A stretch of 64,000 nt of DNA from Sphingomonas sp. AX6 (lineage in GTDB: Bacteria > Pseudomonadota > Alphaproteobacteria > Sphingomonadales > Sphingomonadaceae): the NCBI RefSeq assembly GCF_902506605.1, contig NZ_LR733979.1, positions 321,468 to 385,467 on the forward strand, in the 5' to 3' direction. The translations under genes were made by a program, and so were the position numbers. Shown here one piece after another: positions 59,243 through 64,000 of this stretch. Every line of letters starts with the position of its first letter. Position 1 is the stretch's first letter. Below the pieces are notes generated by a model, which saw only the letters and a program-made list of their open reading frames with translations, ran no database searches and had not been told where the DNA came from.

Positions 59243-59716
59243 ATGAGTATCGACAGCGTCCGGGCGTTCTTGCAGACAAGAGCCCCGGACGTTGTTTTTA
59301 TCGACCAGGGTACAAGCACTGCAACCGTCGCCGAGGCTGCCCAGGCGCTGGGTGTGGAGCCCGCGCGGATCGCCAAGACGATTGCGCTTAAAAGCGGCGA
59401 CACCGTGTAGCTGGTCGTCGCCAGCTGCAATGCCCGTATCGACAACCGAAAATTCAAAGCCCGCTTCGGCCAGCGTCCCCGGATGCTGGACGCCAAAACG
59501 GTCGAGTGCGGGACTGGCCATCCGGTCGGCGGCGTGTGCCCGTTCGGGCTGCCCACGCCGTTGCCGGTGTATTGCGACCGGTCGCTAGAGGGTTTTGCCA
59601 GCGTGTTCCCCGCGGCGGGTTCGCGGACGGCTTCGGTTGAAATGACCCCGGCAAGGCTCGTGGAAATCACCGGCGCTGTATGCGTGGATATATGCGTGAT
59701 GCCGGACCCGGTTTGA
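59243..59716 (+). pseudogene. YbaK/prolyl-tRNA deacylase with in-frame amber stop
   Basis: The reading frame from ATG 59243 encodes a YbaK-type deacylase that removes mischarged amino acids from tRNA(Pro). A TAG at codon 56 (59408-59410) interrupts it after IAKTIALKSGDTV; the frame continues with LVVASCNARIDNRKFKARFGQRPRMLDA, GHPVGGVCPFGL and PVYCDRSLEGF, all family signatures, to the TGA at 59714. No frameshift is present, only a single stop. It is a recent pseudogene or a sequencing error; no suppressor tRNA is visible here. Confidence 0.85.
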
Positions 59717-59745
59717 CCGCACTGGCGATTACGCTCCACACACAT

Positions 59746-59841
59746 CCCGTTCGTGCTGAGCTTGTCGAAGCGCTGTCCTTCTTCATGCCAAGAAGGACAG
59801 CACTTCGATCCGCCGCTTCGCGGCTAGTCAGTGCGAACGGG
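59746..59841. repeat. Intergenic palindrome, CGTTCGTGCTGAG...TGTCCTTCTT family (copy 2)
   Basis: CCCGTTCG and CGAACGGG are exact inverse ends. Inside, GTCGAAGCGCTGTCCTTCTT and AAGAAGGACAGCACTTCGAT form a stem with two mismatches around CATGCC. It lies between the ybaK pseudogene and hemerythrin. Confidence 0.9.
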
Positions 59842-59859
59842 GCATAAAAACTGTGAAAC

Positions 59860-60342
59860 TTACTCGCGCTCGTCCGATTGCGGGTTGGCGATTGCGGCTT
59901 CCTTTTCCTTGGGTTTGTTCGCCTCGAAGGTCTTGGCCAGCTTCTTTTCGGTTGCAGCCGACAGTTCCTCGGCAGCCGCCGGGAACATTTCCTCCTCTTC
60001 CTCGTCGATATGGTGTTCGTAACGATGGCGCATATCATCGAATTTGCGCTTCCACGCGGAAGAGCTCATGTCGATGTCGGCCAATTCGCCCAGGAAATCG
60101 TCGATTTCCTTATGTTCGGACACCGAATGGCGCGCTTCGTCGCGCAAGTCGGGATTGCCGAGCATTTCGGCATAAAGCGATTCTTCTTCCGCAGCGGCGT
60201 GTGCGGTAACCTCGACGCGAAAGGCCTCGAACAAAGTCCGTCGGTCTTCGCTGTCGCCCGACGTCTCACCCAATTTGGCGAGCAGCTCGCGGTGGCGGTC
60301 GTGATCGGATTTCAGATCGGCGTAGATTTTTGCTTCGGCCAT
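59860..60342 (-). CDS. Hemerythrin-like HHE domain protein
   Basis: A 160-residue four-helix protein that should bind a di-iron pair. Candidate ligands are His at 14 (SDHDRH), His in VTAHAAAEEESLY (about residue 48), the VSEHKEIDDF segment (about 76) and HRYEHHIDEEEEEMF (about 110-116). Such proteins store, sense or carry O2, NO or iron. The last 40 residues are charged and lysine-rich. Its coding strand runs away from the palindrome; the ATG is preceded by AACAGGAGCAATTCTC. Confidence 0.9.
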   Translation of the reverse strand: MAEAKIYADLKSDHDRHRELLAKLGETSGDSEDRRTLFEAFRVEVTAHAAAEEESLYAEMLGNPDLRDEARHSVSEHKEIDDFLGELADIDMSSSAWKRKFDDMRHRYEHHIDEEEEEMFPAAAEELSAATEKKLAKTFEANKPKEKEAAIANPQSDERE

Positions 60343-60425
60343 GAGAATTGCTCCTGTTGTTCAGGAGGCCCAACAACCGCCGCGCACGCTTGTTTCACCC
60401 GCGAATCGTTCGCAGGCGATATCGG

Positions 60426-60833
60426 TCAGTCGAGCGGCGACGCGGCGCGTTCGCGGTTCTGGCGCTCAGCCTTGGCGGCGGCTGCCGCCTGACCGAAACA
60501 GCCGATCTGGCCACCCGGCCCGACGGTCGAGCAGCTACCGATACCCTGCGACGCGGTGCCGCTGTTCAACACATCCTGTTGGCGGACCGCCCAGCTACGA
60601 TTTTCGGGGGTGATTTCCAGATTGCGTAGCTCCTGCGGGATACGGAATCGCTCGGTTTCCGGGCGACGCGCGCACACGACGATTTCTTCACCATTGGCGT
60701 TGGTCGGACAAGCATCGTCCCCATAGATGACCAGCACGCCATTTTCGGTCGCACGCTGCGCCTGAGCAGGGGTGGGGACGAACGCCGCGGCAATTCCGGC
60801 GACTGCGATCAAGACCAAGCTACGCATCATCAT
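60426..60833 (-). CDS. Secreted protein with IVVCARR motif
   Basis: A 135-residue protein with a signal peptide (MMMRSLVLIAVAGIAAAF, cut after AQA). The mature part contains DDACPTNANGEEIVVCARRPETERFRIP, two further cysteines (SCSTVGPGGQIGCFG) and an Ala/Glu-rich tail. The IVVC-A/G-RR...RFRIP block matches the smaller protein at 42650, so they look like one family with a conserved Cys. AGGAGA precedes the ATG. Its function is unknown. Confidence 0.75.
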   Translation of the reverse strand: MMMRSLVLIAVAGIAAAFVPTPAQAQRATENGVLVIYGDDACPTNANGEEIVVCARRPETERFRIPQELRNLEITPENRSWAVRQQDVLNSGTASQGIGSCSTVGPGGQIGCFGQAAAAAKAERQNRERAASPLD

Positions 60834-60899
60834 TCTCCTGCTCCCTTCAACGCATGAAGCGCGGTTAGGGTCAATTCGTTTCGTCTAAATCCGTTTGGC

Positions 60900-61445
60900 C
60901 TAAATCCGCTTGGAAAGCCCGATCGCGGCGCGGCACCCCAGCCGGATCGCGGCGGCGAGCAGTGGATAGGCGGGGGCCTGCTCGGCACCGGCCTCCAGCG
61001 CCGCATCCTTGTGCTCCAGCTCCTCCTCGCGAAACTGGCGTACCGCGTCGCCAAGTTCGGGGTCGTCATTGCCCAATTCATCCAGCTGATGCTGGTAATG
61101 CCGGTCGATTTCGGTCTCCACCGCCACCGTACAGGCCATCGCCGCGCGCGGACCCATCGCGGCGGTCGCCGCCCCCAGCGCGAAGCCCGCGACCTTCCAC
61201 ATCGGCTGGAGCAGGGTCGGGCGCACGCCGCGCCGAGCGATCATCGCGTCGAAAAATGCGCGGTGGCGTTCTTCCTGCAGCGCCATGCCCGCAATCGATC
61301 GCCCCGCTTCGCTGCGGTCGCCCATCACTGCTAATTGCCCGGCATAGATCCGCGTCGCGCCATATTCGCCCGCCTGATCGACACGGATCATCGTCTCGGT
61401 AGCCTCGCGGCGGTCGCCGGGTCGCCAGCGTCTGGAAGCAGTCAT
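60900..61445 (-). CDS. coq7: Demethoxyubiquinone hydroxylase Coq7
   Basis: Coq7 adds the last hydroxyl group in ubiquinone synthesis. The 181-residue protein has the di-iron glutamate/histidine set: VDQAGEYGATRIYAG (Glu), LQEERHRAFF (ExxH, about residue 65), VETEIDRHYQ (about 117) and REEELEHKD (ExxH, about 148). It is a helical membrane-associated protein. The ATG at 61445 (MTASRRWRPGD) is chosen over 61541. It overlaps dsbB by 4 bases. Confidence 0.94.
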   Translation of the reverse strand: MTASRRWRPGDRREATETMIRVDQAGEYGATRIYAGQLAVMGDRSEAGRSIAGMALQEERHRAFFDAMIARRGVRPTLLQPMWKVAGFALGAATAAMGPRAAMACTVAVETEIDRHYQHQLDELGNDDPELGDAVRQFREEELEHKDAALEAGAEQAPAYPLLAAAIRLGCRAAIGLSKRI

Positions 61446-61918
61446 GCGCGCCTCGCCTTCAACAGCCACAAAATGGCACCCGCCGCGCCTAGCGAAATGA
61501 TCGCGTTGAACCCGGCGAGCGAAATGCCGATCAGGCTCCAAGGCGCACGGTCACAGCGGATGACCGGCGCAGCCATGATCGCTTCAAGAAAATTGTCGCC
61601 TGTGGGTAGGTTGGCAGTGCAGGCGGTGACGCCTTCCCACCAACCATATTCGACGCCCGCGTGAAACGCGCCGATCGCACCGCTGACCGCGATCAGGATC
61701 GCGGCAAGCGCCACCAGCGTCACGCGCGATCCCATGCGCGACACCGCCAGGAAGGATGCCCCCGCGGCGGCGATCGCGGCATAATGCGGCCAGCGTTGCC
61801 AATGGCACATCTCGCACGGCGGATATCCCGCGAGCTGGAACACCCATGCCCCGGCGATCAGCGCGCCTGGGACCAGCAGCGCGATCCAGCGCGCCAGGAT
61901 CACCGGGTTCTGCTGCAC
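61442..61918 (-). CDS. dsbB: Disulfide bond formation protein B
   Basis: DsbB reoxidises DsbA and passes the electrons to ubiquinone. The 158-residue inner-membrane protein has four helices and both redox cysteine pairs: CEMC (about residue 35-38) and a second pair in TACTAN...VIRCDRA. Its partner may be the DsbA-type protein at 38204. Stop and next start overlap (coq7), so quinone reduction and quinone synthesis genes are translationally coupled. Its start is 11 bases after ctpA. Confidence 0.94.
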   Translation of the reverse strand: MQQNPVILARWIALLVPGALIAGAWVFQLAGYPPCEMCHWQRWPHYAAIAAAGASFLAVSRMGSRVTLVALAAILIAVSGAIGAFHAGVEYGWWEGVTACTANLPTGDNFLEAIMAAPVIRCDRAPWSLIGISLAGFNAIISLGAAGAILWLLKARRA

Positions 61919-61929
61919 CTCGTGTCAGC

Positions 61930-63288
61930 TCAGCGCTTGGTGGTGGCGGTCGTCGGGCGCGCGGCCAGCGCCTGACCAGGTTTCACCCGCCCGATGGTCT
62001 GGAGCGCATAGTGAAGCTGGAAATCCTCGATCCCCTTCGCCTTGACCTGTTCGGCGGTCATGTCGAAGCGCGGATCGGCCTTCACATCTTCTTCCAGCGT
62101 GCGGTCATCGGCGGCGGCTTCGTTGATCAGATGGCGACGCAGATCGGCCTCGCGGAACACGGGGCGCGACTTGTAATCGGGGTCGGAAAGCTGTGGCACC
62201 ATCAGGTCGGGTTCGATCCCGCCTTCCTGAACCGACTTGCCCGAGGGCGTGTAATAGCGCGCAGTGGTCAGGCGCAGCGCGGTGTTCGACGATAGCGGAA
62301 GCAGCGTCTGGACCGATCCCTTGCCGAAGCTGCGTTCACCCATCACCAGCGCGCGGTGATGGTCCTGAAGCGCGCCTGCGACGATTTCGGAGGCCGAGGC
62401 GGAGCCTGCGTCGATCAGAACGACGATCGGCAACCCGCCGGTATCGTCGCCCTTACGCGCATAGAAACGCTCGATATCGCGCTTGTCGCGTCCGCGCTGC
62501 GACACGATTTCTCCCTGGTCGAGGAACACGTCGGTCACCTCGATCGCCTGGGTCAGCAATCCGCCGCCATTGTTGCGCAGGTCGATGACATAGCCTGCGG
62601 GCTTGCGGCCCAGCGACTTGTCGATCGCCGCAATCGCCGCGCGGGTATCGGCACCCGTCGCCTGGGAGAAGGTGTTGATCGCGATATAACCGATCCCATC
62701 CTTCACTTCCCATTTGACCGGCTTCTGGACGATGACTTCACGCTTCAACGCGACCTCGATCGGCCGATCGCGGCCCGGACGGACGATGGTGATGGTGATG
62801 TTCGATCCCGGAGGCCCGCGCATTTCAGCAACGGCCTCGTCCAGCGTCCCGCCGAAGATCAGCTTGCCGTTGATATGGGTGATATAATCGCCCGCCTTGA
62901 TCCCGGCGCGGTCGGCAGGGGTATCGGCGGTCGGCGCAATCACCTTGACCGTCCGGTCCTCCATCGAAACCGTCAGGCCCAACCCGCCGTAATTGCCTTC
63001 GGTCGCGATGCGCAGATTTTCGAAATCCTTGGCGCTGACATAACCGGAGTGCGGGTCGAGCGCGGCGAGCATTCCTTGCACCGCGCCTTCGACCAGCGTC
63101 TTGTCATCGACCTGATCGACATAATCGGCGCGCACCGTGTTGAACACGTCCATGAACAGGTCGAGTTCGCGATAGGTGCCGCTATCGACCTGCGCCATCG
63201 CGCCGGTGGTGACGGGAACCAGCGCGAGCGCACCGGCAATGGCGGTAGCCTGAAGAAACGGACGGATCATGGAAGCGACTTTCGACAT
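61930..63288 (-). CDS. ctpA: C-terminal processing protease (S41, CtpA-like)
   Basis: A 452-residue periplasmic serine protease. A signal segment (IRPFLQATAIAGALALVPVT) is followed by an N-terminal helical region, a PDZ domain (about 85-165; GGLGLTVSMED) and the S41 fold with the catalytic Ser in GSASASEIVAGAL and Lys in GERSFGKGSVQ. It cuts proteins at the C-terminus, often regulating murein hydrolases; the adjoining EnvC-type gene fits that. The start at 63288 (MSKVASM) is chosen; 63270 is possible. Confidence 0.93.
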   Translation of the reverse strand: MSKVASMIRPFLQATAIAGALALVPVTTGAMAQVDSGTYRELDLFMDVFNTVRADYVDQVDDKTLVEGAVQGMLAALDPHSGYVSAKDFENLRIATEGNYGGLGLTVSMEDRTVKVIAPTADTPADRAGIKAGDYITHINGKLIFGGTLDEAVAEMRGPPGSNITITIVRPGRDRPIEVALKREVIVQKPVKWEVKDGIGYIAINTFSQATGADTRAAIAAIDKSLGRKPAGYVIDLRNNGGGLLTQAIEVTDVFLDQGEIVSQRGRDKRDIERFYARKGDDTGGLPIVVLIDAGSASASEIVAGALQDHHRALVMGERSFGKGSVQTLLPLSSNTALRLTTARYYTPSGKSVQEGGIEPDLMVPQLSDPDYKSRPVFREADLRRHLINEAAADDRTLEEDVKADPRFDMTAEQVKAKGIEDFQLHYALQTIGRVKPGQALAARPTTATTKR

Positions 63289-63357
63289 TTGCGAAGCAGG
63301 ATAGCCGGTTTCGTGAGCGGGATCAAAGCGTAGCATGGATGAACCGCGACTGACCGT

Positions 63358-64000
63358 TCAGCCGATCAGGGCGGCGAGATCGACCGGTTGGCCATGACGG
63401 CGAAGCTCGACCGTGATCGGCAGCGCGTCGCCGCCGCCTGCGCGGCCCAGTGGCGCGCCCTGTGCGATCGGGGTGCCCGGTTCGACGTCGAGCGACGCGA
63501 GTCCCGTGACCAGTGTCGACCAGCCGTCGCCATGGTCGATGATGACGATCCGGCTGTAGCCGCGAAAAGTTCGAGCAAAGACGACTCGGCCCGAAGCGGG
63601 GGCGGCGACCGGGGCGTTGGCGCGCGCTGCCAGGCTGATGCCACGAGCGCGCACGCCGTTTTCCGACAGTTCACCGAAGCCGGTGGCGACGACACCTGCG
63701 ACGGGAAGACGATACGGTGCTGCCCCCGCAGGAATCGGCGCAGGGCCTTCGCCCTCGGGACGCGGCAAAGGTCCGGCAAGCGCCGCCAGCCTGTTTTCGG
63801 TGACGGCGGCATCCTCGGCAATGTCGATATTGGCAATCAGATCGCGGGCCTGTTCGCCCAGCGCGATGGCGCGATCCGATTCGACAAGCGCGCCGCGCGC
63901 CAACTGGCCCGCGCGCAGGCGTTGGCGCGCCTCGGTTTCGATTAGCTGCATGCGTTCGTCGTTCAGCGTCTGGGCACCCTGACGCAGCGACGCGACCGCC
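63358..64000 (-). CDS. Murein hydrolase activator, EnvC/LytM-type (5' partial)
   Basis: The visible 213 residues are the C-terminal part of a peptidoglycan-associated factor: a helical segment (AQTLNDERMQLIETEARQRL...), a linker and a LytM domain (about the last 130 residues). In LytM, ELSENGVRARGISLAARANAPVAAP and VIIDHGDGWSTLVTGLASLDV are typical. The zinc-binding His of HxH peptidases is at HGDG, but a GxxxD partner is not obvious, so it probably activates amidases and does not cut itself. The gene runs off the window edge. Confidence 0.85.
   Translation of the reverse strand, partial: AVASLRQGAQTLNDERMQLIETEARQRLRAGQLARGALVESDRAIALGEQARDLIANIDIAEDAAVTENRLAALAGPLPRPEGEGPAPIPAGAAPYRLPVAGVVATGFGELSENGVRARGISLAARANAPVAAPASGRVVFARTFRGYSRIVIIDHGDGWSTLVTGLASLDVEPGTPIAQGAPLGRAGGGDALPITVELRRHGQPVDLAALIG

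Overview
The window is ordinary, gene-dense chromosome (no gene-free stretch over about 350 bases) from a GC-rich alphaproteobacterium. It most resembles a sphingomonad (Sphingomonas or a close relative). The grounds are gene content and order: the murein-activator / ctpA / dsbB / coq7 string, a DUF1489 protein, a bacterial CDC48 ATPase, the XrtA/PEP-CTERM regulators PrsK-PrsR-PrsT, small secreted proteins with an IVVC[AG]RR motif, and a candidate GGAAC-N17-CGTT (EcfG-type) stress promoter. I see no rRNA, tRNA, CRISPR array, insertion sequence or prophage. This identification is inference from gene content; no database search was possible.

Layout. 1-5 kb: a sterol-desaturase-like hydroxylase (cut by the window edge), a GMC oxidoreductase, DUF1489, MgtE and a peptidyl-prolyl isomerase. 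5-11.4 kb: a LysR regulator, a candidate small RNA with a strong terminator, a two-ring CDC48 AAA ATPase, an MFS exporter with an ABM-fold partner, a methyltransferase and MsrB. 11.5-20 kb: a class A penicillin-binding protein, an ArsR-led four-gene operon with overlapping stops and starts, purA and a large hybrid sensor kinase. 20-31.5 kb: a fumarylacetoacetase-family enzyme, Era, mannose-1-phosphate guanylyltransferase, then the exopolysaccharide/PEP-CTERM module (EpsB-like sugar transferase, PrsK, PrsR, PrsT), then a DUF815 ATPase. 31.5-46.8 kb: a GST, an ABC-F protein, a PepSY-like protein with a two-component system, an M48 protease with DsbA, an ABC-2 exporter, a CPBP protease, GlpX, a flavoprotein, homoserine dehydrogenase and a 2OG-Fe oxygenase. 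46.9-54.3 kb: lipoproteins, a Bcr/CflA exporter, a thioesterase, PEP carboxylase, RlpA and PilZ. 54.4-58.8 kb: a divergent cluster of exported truncated hemoglobin, DUF3034 outer-membrane-like protein, cupredoxin and a GGDEF-EAL protein. 59-64 kb: HU, a ybaK pseudogene with an in-frame amber codon, hemerythrin, an IVVC protein, coq7, dsbB, ctpA and an EnvC-like murein hydrolase activator.

Working together. Several blocks make functional sense as units. PrsK/PrsR (with sigma-54) probably control exopolysaccharide and exosortase-A target genes lying elsewhere. The ArsR operon looks self-repressed through inverted repeats at its own start. DsbB passes electrons to ubiquinone, which Coq7 helps make, and the two genes overlap by 4 bases. 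The hemoglobin/DUF3034/cupredoxin/c-di-GMP cluster shares one intergenic palindrome and may be an envelope gas- or metal-sensing unit feeding c-di-GMP; that is the least understood and most interesting system here.

A second layer is a set of long intergenic palindromes in at least five sequence families, placed mostly just past stop codons. One of them sits across the prsR-prsT junction and seems to supply the prsT ribosome-binding site.
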